Below are positions 6,194-12,727 of a stretch of 12,727 nucleotides of DNA, one piece after another. The stretch comes from an uncultured Peptococcaceae bacterium (GTDB lineage Bacteria > Bacillota > Peptococcia > Peptococcales > Peptococcaceae). The notes beneath the pieces were generated by a model. The model was not told where the DNA came from and made no database searches. It saw only the letters and a program-made list of their open reading frames with translations. Numbering within the stretch: the first letter of the stretch is position 1; each line of letters opens with the position of its first letter. A program made the translations under genes and the position numbers. The stretch lies in contig CABUKW010000083.1 of assembly GCA_902492275.1 (NCBI GenBank), positions 1-12,727 on the forward strand, read 5' to 3'.

Positions 6194-6254
6194 AGAGTCT
6201 TCCATTGTTGTTTGGACAATGTTCTTTTACGAAAAATGGAGAGGACTCTTTTTT
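6194..6254 (+). terminator. Terminator- or attenuator-like hairpin
   Basis: AGAGTC (6194-6199) pairs with GACTCT (6244-6249). After a 2-nt bulge, TTCCATT (6200-6206) pairs with AATGGAG (6235-6241, one G-U pair), and six T follow (6249-6254). A competing inner hairpin CATTGT / ACAATG (6203-6208 and 6216-6221) uses part of the same arm. The loop is long (about 28 nt), so this may be an attenuator with alternative folds rather than a simple end of the ccdA transcript. Confidence 0.5.
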
Positions 6255-6303
6255 CATATTTTTTATCTGCTATTTCAAACTGGATCCCCAGGGATTAAAA
6301 TCT

Positions 6304-6353
6304 GAGAAACGCCAAGACTTGAGGTTGTTTCTCTCATTGTTTTAGGGTAAAAT
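6304..6353 (+). promoter_or_regulatory. Hairpin and possible promoter ahead of the radical SAM operon
   Basis: GAGAAAC (6304-6310) pairs perfectly with GTTTCTC (6327-6333), and the stem can extend inward through GCC / GGT with a bulged T. A TTGTTT at 6325-6330 lies 17 nt before TAAAAT (6348-6353), a moderate sigma-A-type pair, so the downstream stem arm would overlap the -35. The RBS AGGAG (6391-6395) is 8 nt before the ATG at 6404. Promoter strength is uncertain. Confidence 0.35.
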
Positions 6354-6403
6354 AAATGCATAATATGGAGAAGAGTAACAGGTAAGAAGTAGGAGTTGAA
6401 AGC

Positions 6404-8308
6404 ATGCGAGATTGGATAGAAGACCATCTTTTGGGAAAGGTGGAAAAACCGCTGCGTTATCAAGGCAACGAGATGAATGCAGTACATAAGGACTGGGATA
6501 GTACAGTCCTGCGTATGGTATTCGCTTTTCCGGATGTATATGAAATTGGAATGTCCCATCTGGGACTTAGTATTTTATATCATCAGGCCAACGCACAGCC
6601 CGATTGCTTGATGGAACGGGTATTTGCGCCATGGACTGATATGGAAGGCTTAATGCGGGAGCATAACATTCCGCTGTTCAGTTTGGAATCCTATCGGCCG
6701 GTGAAAGCGTTTCACGGCATGGGATTTACGCTGCAGTATGAAATGAGCTATAGCAACATTTTAAATATGCTGGATTTAGCTGGCATTCCTTTGCGCTGGT
6801 GGGAGCGCGGCGATGAGGATCCATTAATTTTTATGGGCGGCCCTTGCGCCTATAATCCAGAGCCATTGGCCGATTTTGCCGATGTGATTTTGGTGGGCGA
6901 AGGGGAAGAATTAAATCTGGACTTTTATCAAGCTTGGGTGAAACACTTGCAGGCCCATGACGGCAAAATGTGCAAAAAAGAATTGCTGGAGGAATTGGTG
7001 AAAATTCCGGGCGTGTATATTCCCCGCTTTTATGATGTCAGCTATGATGATACAGGCCGAGTGTTGGCGGTAACGCCCAATCATCCTGATGCGCCGGCGA
7101 AAATTGTAAAACGCTATTTACAGCACATGGACTACGCTTATTTTCCAGAAAAGCCTATTGTGCCTTATTTGGATATTATCCATGACCGGGCCATGCTGGA
7201 AGTGCAGCGGGGTTGCACCAGAGGCTGCCGGTTTTGTCAGGCAGGGATGTTATACCGGCCAGTGCGGGAAAAAACAGTGGAAGAATTGCAGCAGCAGGCC
7301 CGTAACATTTTATGCAATACCGGACACAACGATTTGTCTCTGACGTCTTTAAGCACCAGCGATTATACCAGCGTAGATATTTTACTGCGGTCTTTAATTG
7401 CCGAAATGGCGCCTAGAAATATCGGGGTGGCGTTGCCCTCCTTGCGGGTGGACAACTTTTCTATGAATTTGGCCAATGAAATGCAGAAAGGGAAAAAATC
7501 GGGCCTTACCTTTGCGCCGGAAGCAGGAACTCAGCGTTTGCGGGATGTTATCAACAAAGGGGTGCTGGAGGCCAATCTGGAAAGTGTGGCCCGTACCGCT
7601 TTCAGCAGCGGCTGGGGAAAAATTAAATTATATTTTATGATGGGCTTACCGACAGAAACCGATGAAGATTTAGACGGCATTGCCGCCTTAGCCTATAAAG
7701 TGCTGCAAATCGGCGATGAAATTCGTCGGGAAAATGGCGGCAAAGGTCCGGCGCCGCAGGTGACGGTCAGTGTGTCCGGCTTTGTGCCCAAGCCCTTTAC
7801 GCCCTTTCAATTTGAACCGCAAATTCGGGGTGAGGAACTGCGCCGCCGGCAGCGGTATCTGCGGGATAAAATTAAGCATAAGCGGGTGACTTACAACTAT
7901 CACGACAGCCAGCTCAGTTATATTGAAGCTATTTTTGCCAAAGGAGACCGCCGCCTGGGACAGGTGTTGTATCGTGCCTGGGAGAAAGGCTGTAAATTTG
8001 ATGGTTGGAATGAATACTTTTATATGGACTGGTGGATGGAGGCTTTTGCCGAGTGCGGTATCGATCCTGAATTTTATGCCTATCGCCAAATTCCCTATGA
8101 TGAAGTGTTGCCATGGGACCATATCAGTTGCGGTGTGCGCAAGGAATATTTAATCCGCGAACATCAGAAGGCTATGCGGGCAGAGGTAACGCCGGACTGT
8201 CGGATTGGCCAGTGCCATGTTTGCGGTGCCTGTCAGGATTTAGATGTGAAGTTGGATTTGAAAGGAGGATGGCTCCATGTTAATACGAATGCAGTTTCGC
8301 AAGACTAA
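6404..8308 (+). CDS. TIGR03960-family B12-binding-like radical SAM protein
   Basis: A 634-residue radical SAM enzyme of the group that partners DUF2344 proteins. The N-terminal part (about 40-180) is a B12-binding-like Rossmann region with FPDVYEIGMSHLG and GGPCAYNPEP, then VGEGEE. I do not see the canonical DxHxxG lower-ligand motif, so true cobalamin binding is uncertain. The radical SAM core starts near residue 260 with Cys271-x3-Cys275-x2-Cys278 (QRGCTRGCRFCQAG), which binds the 4Fe-4S cluster. Family traits TFAPEAGTQRLR and KLYFMMGLPTETDED follow. The C-terminus carries CRIGQCHVCGAC, a possible second metal or cluster site. It overlaps the DUF2344 gene by 32 nt; in other genomes I recall the two as one fused protein. 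The reaction is unknown to me; an RNA or ribosome-related substrate is inferred from the RNase G neighbour only. Confidence 0.9.
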   Translation: MRDWIEDHLLGKVEKPLRYQGNEMNAVHKDWDSTVLRMVFAFPDVYEIGMSHLGLSILYHQANAQPDCLMERVFAPWTDMEGLMREHNIPLFSLESYRPVKAFHGMGFTLQYEMSYSNILNMLDLAGIPLRWWERGDEDPLIFMGGPCAYNPEPLADFADVILVGEGEELNLDFYQAWVKHLQAHDGKMCKKELLEELVKIPGVYIPRFYDVSYDDTGRVLAVTPNHPDAPAKIVKRYLQHMDYAYFPEKPIVPYLDIIHDRAMLEVQRGCTRGCRFCQAGMLYRPVREKTVEELQQQARNILCNTGHNDLSLTSLSTSDYTSVDILLRSLIAEMAPRNIGVALPSLRVDNFSMNLANEMQKGKKSGLTFAPEAGTQRLRDVINKGVLEANLESVARTAFSSGWGKIKLYFMMGLPTETDEDLDGIAALAYKVLQIGDEIRRENGGKGPAPQVTVSVSGFVPKPFTPFQFEPQIRGEELRRRQRYLRDKIKHKRVTYNYHDSQLSYIEAIFAKGDRRLGQVLYRAWEKGCKFDGWNEYFYMDWWMEAFAECGIDPEFYAYRQIPYDEVLPWDHISCGVRKEYLIREHQKAMRAEVTPDCRIGQCHVCGACQDLDVKLDLKGGWLHVNTNAVSQD

Positions 8309-8978
8309 AGAAGGTCGCTTTCTATCCCATTTAGATTTGATGCATACCTGGGAACGGGTTATTCGTCGCTCGCAACTGCCGTTGGCCTTTAGTCAGGGCT
8401 TTAATCCCCATCCCAAAATCAATTTTGCTTCGGCCTGTGCGGTAGGCACTACCAGCGACGGCGAATATATGGACATGGAGCTGACGCAGGAATTACCATT
8501 GGCCGAGGTGCAGGCCGCTTTAGACAGAGCCATGCCGCCAGCTTTTGCAGTGACAGCTATGAAGGTGGTGCAGGGCAAAGTGCCGTCACTGATGTCTATT
8601 ATTGAACGGGGCCGTTATCAACTATGGCTGGAATTTATAGAGCCGGTGTCACAGGCGCAGTTGGATGAAGCCATAGCACAGTTTTGGCAGCGGGAAGAAA
8701 TTATCGTCTATCGCTATAAAAAGAACAGTAAGGATAAAAAGCCGGTCAATATCCGGCCTGGTGTGTATGAAATGGCACTTAATGCCCAAGGCTGCCATGC
8801 AACGCTGGAAATTCTAGTGCAAAGCGGCAATGAAGGCAATATCCGGCCCGAAGAGGTGGCCTATGGTTTAATGTCTACCGGTATGCCAGCCATACAGAGT
8901 ATTGTGCGGATTCACCGGCTGGGCTTGTATTTGGTGGGGGAACAAGGAAGACTGGTAACGCCTTTAGATGTTGTATAG
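8277..8978 (+). CDS. DUF2344 / TIGR03936 radical SAM-associated protein
   Basis: A 233-residue cytoplasmic protein with the family signature near its start: FLSHLDLMHTWERVIRRS, then PLAFSQGFNPHPKI and later GEYMDMEL. It lies immediately after, and overlaps, the radical SAM gene. An AGGAGG RBS (8263-8268) sits 8 nt before ATG 8277. The conserved His/Asp and basic residues suggest nucleic-acid or substrate binding, and it probably works as the partner or substrate-handling subunit of the radical SAM enzyme, but its biochemical role is not known to me. The following gene is RNase G, an arrangement I recall as conserved in several anaerobic lineages. Confidence 0.9.
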   Translation: MLIRMQFRKTKEGRFLSHLDLMHTWERVIRRSQLPLAFSQGFNPHPKINFASACAVGTTSDGEYMDMELTQELPLAEVQAALDRAMPPAFAVTAMKVVQGKVPSLMSIIERGRYQLWLEFIEPVSQAQLDEAIAQFWQREEIIVYRYKKNSKDKKPVNIRPGVYEMALNAQGCHATLEILVQSGNEGNIRPEEVAYGLMSTGMPAIQSIVRIHRLGLYLVGEQGRLVTPLDVV

Positions 8979-9037
8979 GATTTTTAAAGGCAAAAAAGAA
9001 TATGAGCAATCAAAAAATTGGCTGGGGAGGTGCGTAG

Positions 9038-10711
9038 ATGGCACAACAGCAGATTGTAATACAACATAGTAGCAGAAACCTGCAAGTGGCTGTGCTGGAA
9101 GATGGCCGTCTGGCCGATTATTTTGTGCAGCGAAGCGATGGCAGTCCTGTAAGCGGCAGTATTTACCGCGGTGTGGTAGAGTCGGTGCTGCCGGGTATGC
9201 AGGCTGCTTTTGTGGATATTGGCTGGGAGCGCAATGCTTATCTGGCGTTGGAAGATGTAGAGTTGGAAACGGGGTTGGAAGATTGTAAGCCCAATATTGG
9301 CGATGTGTTGAAGGCCGGTCAGTCTCTTGTGGTGCAAATCAAAAAGGAAGCGGTAGATGCGAAAGGACCCAAGGTGAGCTGTAAGCTTTCCTTGCCTGGT
9401 CATACTTTGGTTTTGGTGCCGGGCAAGCCTTATGCAGCCGTGTCCAAAAAGATTGCGGCGGAAAAACGGCAGAACTTGAAGGAGCTTGCCGATGAATTGC
9501 TGGCGGGGCAGCAGTGCGGTTTGATTGTGCGCACGGCGGGGCAGAACTGCAGCAAAGAAGAATTGCGAAAAGAATTTCAGTGGCTTTTAGGCCGTTGGCA
9601 GCACCTGCAGCAAAGCATGCAGCAGACGCAAAAACCAGGTTTAATTCAAGTTGATCAGGATTTGGCGGCGCAGGTAATTCGGGATTACGCGCGAGAATCA
9701 GAGTTGGAAGGCATCTATGTCAACGATTTTGCTTTGTATGAGCAGTTGCAGCAGCAAATCGTGTCACGGCAGGTGCGGTTCAAAATCCGCTGGCGGGAAG
9801 AAAATCTGATAGAGCGATTTGCTTTGGAAGGTGCCATTCGTACGATTCATAGGCGGAAAATCTGGCTGAAAAATGGCGGATATCTGGTCTTTGACCGTAC
9901 CGAAGCGCTCAACGTCATTGATGTGAACACCGGCAAATTTACTGGAAAGCAAAATTTACAGTCCACGATTTTACAGATGAATTTGGAAGCGGCGGCGGAA
10001 ATTGCCTGGCAAATCCGACTGCGCAATTTGTCAGGGATTATTTTAATTGATTTTATTGATATGCAGGAACCAGCAGAACAGCAGCAGGTATTGAACGCGC
10101 TGGAAACAGCTCTATGCCAGGATCCAGTGAAAACGACAGTGCTGGGCATGACACGATTGGGCTTAGTGGAGATGACCCGCAAAAAAATGCGGGCGCCTTT
10201 AACTGAACTGCTGGAACAACCCTGCCCCTTTTGTCAGGAGCGGGGAAGGGTGAGCAGCGCTGCCACGGTAGGACTGCAAATTCTGGAAGGCTTGGAAAAC
10301 GAAGCAGCACGCGCCCAATTTCCACTGCTGACGGTGGAGTGTCATCCGGCAGTGGCAGCTTGGCTGATTGGGGAAAACGGCAAACAACTGGCCCAACTGG
10401 AGCGGCAGTTAGGAAAAAAACTGCTTATTCGGGGTGATTGCCGGCGGCATATGGATGCCTATCGTATAGAATGTTGTTCGCCACAGGATTGCGGCCATTT
10501 ACTGCCTGTATATAAAGGGGAAATTTTGCAGCTTACCATGGAAGAACAGGAACACGGTGAAAGGATTGGCCGGTTAGACGGCTATGTGATTCGCGTGGAG
10601 GATGGCGGCGATTTGGCGCCAAAGGGCAGCATGGTAACCGTAGAAATTACCCATGTGATGCGCACCCACGCTTTGGCCCGGCTGGTGAGAGAGGCGGTGA
10701 TACCGTCATGA
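9038..10711 (+). CDS. rng: Ribonuclease E/G family endoribonuclease with TRAM-like tail
   Basis: RNase G/E cuts single-stranded AU-rich RNA from the 5' monophosphate end and takes part in rRNA maturation and mRNA decay. The protein has 557 residues against 489 for E. coli RNase G. An S1 RNA-binding domain (about 37-118) contains SIYRGVVESVLPGMQAAFVDIG. The DNase I-like catalytic part carries the two Mg-binding aspartates, Asp295 (VIDVNTGKF) and Asp338 (LIDFIDM), 43 residues apart as in E. coli RNase E. The zinc-link cysteines are Cys396 and Cys399 (CPFC). The last 70 residues or so look like a TRAM-type OB fold (GYVIRVEDGG, then MVTVEITHVM). The RBS GGGGAGG (9024-9030) is 7 nt before ATG, and the stop overlaps the next start (ATGA). 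Confidence 0.94.
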   Translation: MAQQQIVIQHSSRNLQVAVLEDGRLADYFVQRSDGSPVSGSIYRGVVESVLPGMQAAFVDIGWERNAYLALEDVELETGLEDCKPNIGDVLKAGQSLVVQIKKEAVDAKGPKVSCKLSLPGHTLVLVPGKPYAAVSKKIAAEKRQNLKELADELLAGQQCGLIVRTAGQNCSKEELRKEFQWLLGRWQHLQQSMQQTQKPGLIQVDQDLAAQVIRDYARESELEGIYVNDFALYEQLQQQIVSRQVRFKIRWREENLIERFALEGAIRTIHRRKIWLKNGGYLVFDRTEALNVIDVNTGKFTGKQNLQSTILQMNLEAAAEIAWQIRLRNLSGIILIDFIDMQEPAEQQQVLNALETALCQDPVKTTVLGMTRLGLVEMTRKKMRAPLTELLEQPCPFCQERGRVSSAATVGLQILEGLENEAARAQFPLLTVECHPAVAAWLIGENGKQLAQLERQLGKKLLIRGDCRRHMDAYRIECCSPQDCGHLLPVYKGEILQLTMEEQEHGERIGRLDGYVIRVEDGGDLAPKGSMVTVEITHVMRTHALARLVREAVIPS

Positions 10712-11412
10712 ATCTGTTTGCGTTGGGAGACCCCCATCTTTCTTTTGATGAAAACGGCAAGGAATATAAGTCCATGGGCATTTTTGGCGATATCTGGCTT
10801 CATCATGGAGAAAAAATCCGGCGGCATTGGCTGGAGGCGGTAACAGCGGAGGATGTGGTGCTGTTGCCTGGCGATATTTCCTGGTCCATGACGTTGGAAA
10901 CTTTTCAGCCTGATTTAGCCTTTTTGGCGGCGCTGCCGGGCAAAAAAATTATTTCCAAAGGCAACCATGATTTATGGTGGGATAGCTTACGCAAAATCAA
11001 AAAAATCCTGCCTGCTGATGTTTCGATTTTACAAAACAACAGCTATGTATTCGGCAATGTGGCTATCTGCGGTACCCGCGGCTGGATTTGCCCCGAAGGG
11101 CAGTTCCAGGATGAACATGACGCCAAAATTTTTAAGCGAGAGTTAATAAGGTTAAAATTGTCGTTGGACAGTGTGCCGCCAAATGTCGGCAACAAAATTG
11201 TGATGCTGCATTATCCGCCGGTAAATGGCAAGCATGAGAAAAGCGCCTTTATTGAACTGATGGAGCAGTATGGCGTTACCCGGTGTCTTTATGGACACTT
11301 GCACGGTTACGCAGTTCGAAACGCTCTGCAAGGAGAGCATTGGGGCATTCAATTTCAACTGGTAAGCGCAGATTATTTAGGTTTTGCGCCCAAATTAATC
11401 TGTCAAATATAA
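10708..11412 (+). CDS. Calcineurin-like metallophosphoesterase
   Basis: A 234-residue cytoplasmic phosphohydrolase with all dimetal-site motifs in order: GDPHLS (Asp8, His10), LPGDISW (Asp56), GNHDLWW (Asn86, His87, Asp88), MLHYPP (His168) and YGHLHG (His197, His199). There is no signal peptide. It starts inside the rng stop codon (ATGA) and so is translationally coupled to the RNase. The natural substrate is unknown; nucleotides, RNA ends or phosphoprotein are all possible for this superfamily. RidA follows after 20 nt. Confidence 0.9.
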   Translation: MNLFALGDPHLSFDENGKEYKSMGIFGDIWLHHGEKIRRHWLEAVTAEDVVLLPGDISWSMTLETFQPDLAFLAALPGKKIISKGNHDLWWDSLRKIKKILPADVSILQNNSYVFGNVAICGTRGWICPEGQFQDEHDAKIFKRELIRLKLSLDSVPPNVGNKIVMLHYPPVNGKHEKSAFIELMEQYGVTRCLYGHLHGYAVRNALQGEHWGIQFQLVSADYLGFAPKLICQI

Positions 11413-11435
11413 AACATTTCTGAGGAGGATGTATG

Positions 11436-11813
11436 ATGAAACAAGTAATTCAGACCAACAATGCGCCGCAGGCTATCGGGCCCTATTCGCAGGCGATTAT
11501 GGCCGGCGATACGTTATATGTATCCGGTCAGATTCCGGTGGTTCCAGCTACTGGCGCCATTGTATCAGACAAGGTGGAGGACCAGGCCCGTCAGGTGATG
11601 GAGAATGTAAAAGCTGTGGTGGAAGCCGCCGGCCTGACATTAGATCATGTAGTGAAAACCAGCGTATTTATTAAAAATATGGACGATTTTGGCACCATCA
11701 ACACGGTGTATAGCCAATATTTCAAAGAACATTGTCCAGCCCGGGCTTGTGTGGAAGTTGCCCGTCTGCCAAAAGATGTACTGCTGGAAATGGAAGCCAT
11801 TGCCGTGCGGTAA
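11436..11813 (+). CDS. ridA: RidA family reactive enamine/imine deaminase
   Basis: RidA (YjgF/YER057c/UK114) hydrolyses reactive 2-aminoacrylate-type enamines or imines released by PLP enzymes, giving 2-keto acids and ammonia, and forms a trimer in the cytoplasm. The 125-residue protein carries the standard N-terminal NAPQAIGPYSQAI and VSGQIP. The C-terminal PARACVEVARLPKDVLLEME contains the catalytic arginine (in the 'AR-x-x-VEV' motif) and the conserved glutamate. ATG 11433 is also in frame, but ATG 11436 gives the standard MKQVI start and better spacing (7 nt) to AGGAGG (11423-11428). It is the last gene of the operon, followed by a good terminator. Confidence 0.94.
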   Translation: MKQVIQTNNAPQAIGPYSQAIMAGDTLYVSGQIPVVPATGAIVSDKVEDQARQVMENVKAVVEAAGLTLDHVVKTSVFIKNMDDFGTINTVYSQYFKEHCPARACVEVARLPKDVLLEMEAIAVR

Positions 11814-11836
11814 TATTTCGATTTGTGCTTGATTTG

Positions 11837-11882
11837 GCCTGTTATCTTCTGCTGGTGTTGCGGTAGGATGGCGGGCTTTTTT
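11837..11882 (+). terminator. Rho-independent terminator after ridA
   Basis: GCCTGTTATCT (11837-11847) pairs over 11 bp with GGATGGCGGGC (11866-11876), with four G-U pairs, around an 18-nt loop. The stem is followed directly by six T (11877-11882) and more A/T. It lies 23 nt after the ridA stop and separates the RNase operon from the acetyltransferase. Confidence 0.8.
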
Positions 11883-11941
11883 ATTATAGCAAATTGGCGG
11901 CAGCCTATGATGCACAAAAGGTTTAGAGAGGTGGGATATGG

Positions 11942-12391
11942 ATGCTGCAAATAGAAGAAGTGACAGAACGTCAGCCGCTTTTGTCTGATTTATTGCAGAT
12001 ATGGGAGGCGTCCGTACGGGCTACCCATCATTTTTTGCAGGAGCCGGATATTGTTGCGCTGCGTCCGGTGGTGCGGCAGGCTCTGCTGGAAGTGCCGCAA
12101 CTGGCCATTATCTGCCAAGGTGGTGCGTTGGCTGGTTTTGTAGGTGCTGGCGGTGACAAGGTAGAGATGTTGTTCCTCACGCCTGCACAGCGAGGCAGCG
12201 GTTTGGGCCGCGCATTATTGCAATATGCTTTGGAACAGTGGCATTGTGATAAGGTCGATGTGAATGAACAAAATGAAGCAGCAGCCGGATTTTATCGGCA
12301 TATGGGATTTATCGTGATAGACCGTTCTCCGTTGGATGAACAGGGGAATCCCTTTCCCATTTTACATTTGCAACGCGCTCCCCTTTCCTGA
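11942..12391 (+). CDS. GNAT-family acetyltransferase, YjaB-like
   Basis: A 149-residue GCN5-related N-acetyltransferase using acetyl-CoA. It closely follows the E. coli YjaB pattern: IWEASVRATHHFL near the start, the acetyl-CoA pyrophosphate loop RGSGLG in the middle, and DVNEQNEAAAGFYRHMGF followed by DRSPLDEQGNPFPILHL at the end. The substrate is unknown. An upstream ATG at 11938 is in another frame and soon stops; ATG 11942 follows GAGGTG (11928-11933) at 8 nt and matches the family start. It lies alone between two terminators; I did not find a convincing promoter in the short spacer (11883-11925). Confidence 0.88.
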   Translation: MLQIEEVTERQPLLSDLLQIWEASVRATHHFLQEPDIVALRPVVRQALLEVPQLAIICQGGALAGFVGAGGDKVEMLFLTPAQRGSGLGRALLQYALEQWHCDKVDVNEQNEAAAGFYRHMGFIVIDRSPLDEQGNPFPILHLQRAPLS

Positions 12392-12429
12392 TGCACAAAA
12401 ATTAATATAGAAAAGTTATCGCCTTTACG

Positions 12430-12461
12430 CTGCTGTCCCCAAATTTGGGCAGCAGTTTTTT
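12430..12461 (+). terminator. Rho-independent terminator after the acetyltransferase
   Basis: CTGCTG (12430-12435) pairs with CAGCAG (12450-12455). After one bulged T, CCC pairs with GGG around a small AT loop, and six T follow (12456-12461). The stem core contains the palindrome CCCAAATTTGGG. Confidence 0.9.
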
Positions 12462-12493
12462 GTTTCTCTACCCAGTTATTCGAAAGCTGCTAC

Positions 12494-12524
12494 TTGACAA
12501 ATGGGAAATAAATGTTATGATAAT
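12494..12524 (+). promoter_or_regulatory. Strong sigma-A-type promoter of the last gene
   Basis: A perfect TTGACA -35 (12494-12499) lies 16 nt before TATGAT (12516-12521). An overlapping GATAAT at 12519-12524 gives a 19-nt spacing instead. It is 70 nt upstream of the ATG at 12592. An inverted repeat GATAA/TTATC (12519-12523 and 12531-12535) covers the -10 and likely start site and could be an operator. Confidence 0.75.
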
Positions 12525-12591
12525 AGTGTGTTATCTGAAATAATACAGATGAATTTTAAATCTTTTGTGAAAAGTTTGAGAGGAAAACAGA

Positions 12592-12727
12592 ATGGGCAAA
12601 AAGAAGCTGGTGGGATTGTTGCTGGCAGTGATATTGCTGTATGGGTTAGGTAGTTCTATATACCATCATAATATTTTAGACTCCGTCAATAGAAATTTTC
12701 ATATTTCTCTGCCGGGCTTCTATCAAA
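12592..12727 (+). CDS. N-terminus of an exported or membrane-anchored protein (partial)
   Basis: A frame opens at ATG 12592, 8 nt after a GAGAGG RBS (12578-12583), and runs past the window end. The 45 visible residues start with MGKKK and a hydrophobic LVGLLLAVILLYGLG segment (about 6-20), a signal peptide or membrane anchor. A polar region follows (IYHHNILDSVNRNFHISLPG). No family could be recognised from this short part. It is driven by its own strong promoter and sits after a terminator, so it begins a new transcript. Confidence 0.7.
   Translation, partial: MGKKKLVGLLLAVILLYGLGSSIYHHNILDSVNRNFHISLPGFYQ

Larger units (their letters stand above)
5999..6403 (+). other. 405-nt gene-free region with several structured elements
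   Basis: No convincing gene is seen on either strand; the short open frames here lack a good RBS or conserved motifs. In order it holds an 8-bp stem TAGCTATG / CATAGTTA (6031-6038 and 6076-6083, one G-U pair) enclosing a small GTTT/AAAC hairpin; a very AT-rich block (about 6087-6150); a 15-bp perfect tandem repeat (6149-6178); a terminator-like structure (6194-6254); and a second hairpin (6304-6333) overlapping a possible promoter for the downstream radical SAM operon. I could not match it to a known riboswitch: no B12-box-like core or T-box was recognised. Confidence 0.7.

Noticed and set aside
6108..6305. Short + strand open frame in the long intergenic region.
   Set aside because: It crosses the tandem repeat and terminator-like stem, has no good RBS and an AT-driven composition, so it is unlikely to be a gene.
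5999..6403. Cobalamin riboswitch, because the window has B12 genes and a B12-binding-like protein.
   Set aside because: No B12-box-like conserved core was recognised, and the tandem repeat and hairpins do not fit the class as I can read it.

Overview
The window reads as a chromosomal segment of an anaerobic, low-to-mid GC Firmicute. The gene content (anaerobic-type cobalamin genes, the B12-binding-like radical SAM / DUF2344 / RNase G cluster, strong GGAGG ribosome binding sites and tight ATGA overlaps) would suit Negativicutes or a related Clostridia-like lineage. That placement is inferred from gene content and protein style, not from a marker gene. Nearly all genes are on the + strand; one gene at 2777-3397 is on the minus strand.

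Region 1 (1-2771) is the end of a cobalamin (vitamin B12) operon. It holds the C-terminus of a probable CobD-type aminotransferase, then cobyric acid synthase (cobQ/cbiP), cob(I)alamin adenosyltransferase (cobO) and precorrin-8X methylmutase (cbiC). All are overlapped end to start and closed by a bidirectional hairpin terminator. CbiC rearranges the methyl group to give cobyrinate, CobO adds the upper adenosyl ligand, CobQ amidates to cobyric acid, and CobD supplies the aminopropanol arm.

Region 2 (2747-3520) is a self-contained minus-strand unit: a coiled-coil protein of unknown function built from 21-residue repeats, its own promoter, and a perfect 12-bp tandem repeat lying over the -35 element. 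Region 3 (3521-5998) has a short ApgM/COG3635-type phosphomutase-like enzyme, a small four-cysteine protein, a membrane-anchored thioredoxin-like protein and CcdA. The last two form a thiol-redox module in which CcdA carries electrons across the membrane to the exported thioredoxin fold.

Region 4 (5999-6403) is a 405-nt gene-free stretch with a perfect 15-bp tandem duplication, an attenuator- or terminator-like structure and another hairpin, just before the next operon. Region 5 (6404-11882) is that operon: a TIGR03960-type radical SAM protein, its DUF2344 partner, RNase G/E with a TRAM-like tail, a metallophosphoesterase and RidA, ending in a good terminator. The RNase, phosphoesterase and radical SAM pair suggest RNA processing or modification, but the role of the radical SAM pair is not known to me. 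Region 6 (11883-12727) has a YjaB-like GNAT acetyltransferase with its own terminator, then a strong sigma-A-type promoter driving an exported or membrane protein that runs off the window end.

No tRNA, rRNA, CRISPR array, insertion sequence or integrase was seen. I see no clear new defence or mobile system. The best candidates for something undescribed are the radical SAM/DUF2344/RNase G cluster, the structured 405-nt leader, the repeat-built minus-strand gene and the short ApgM-like enzyme beside the cobalamin genes.
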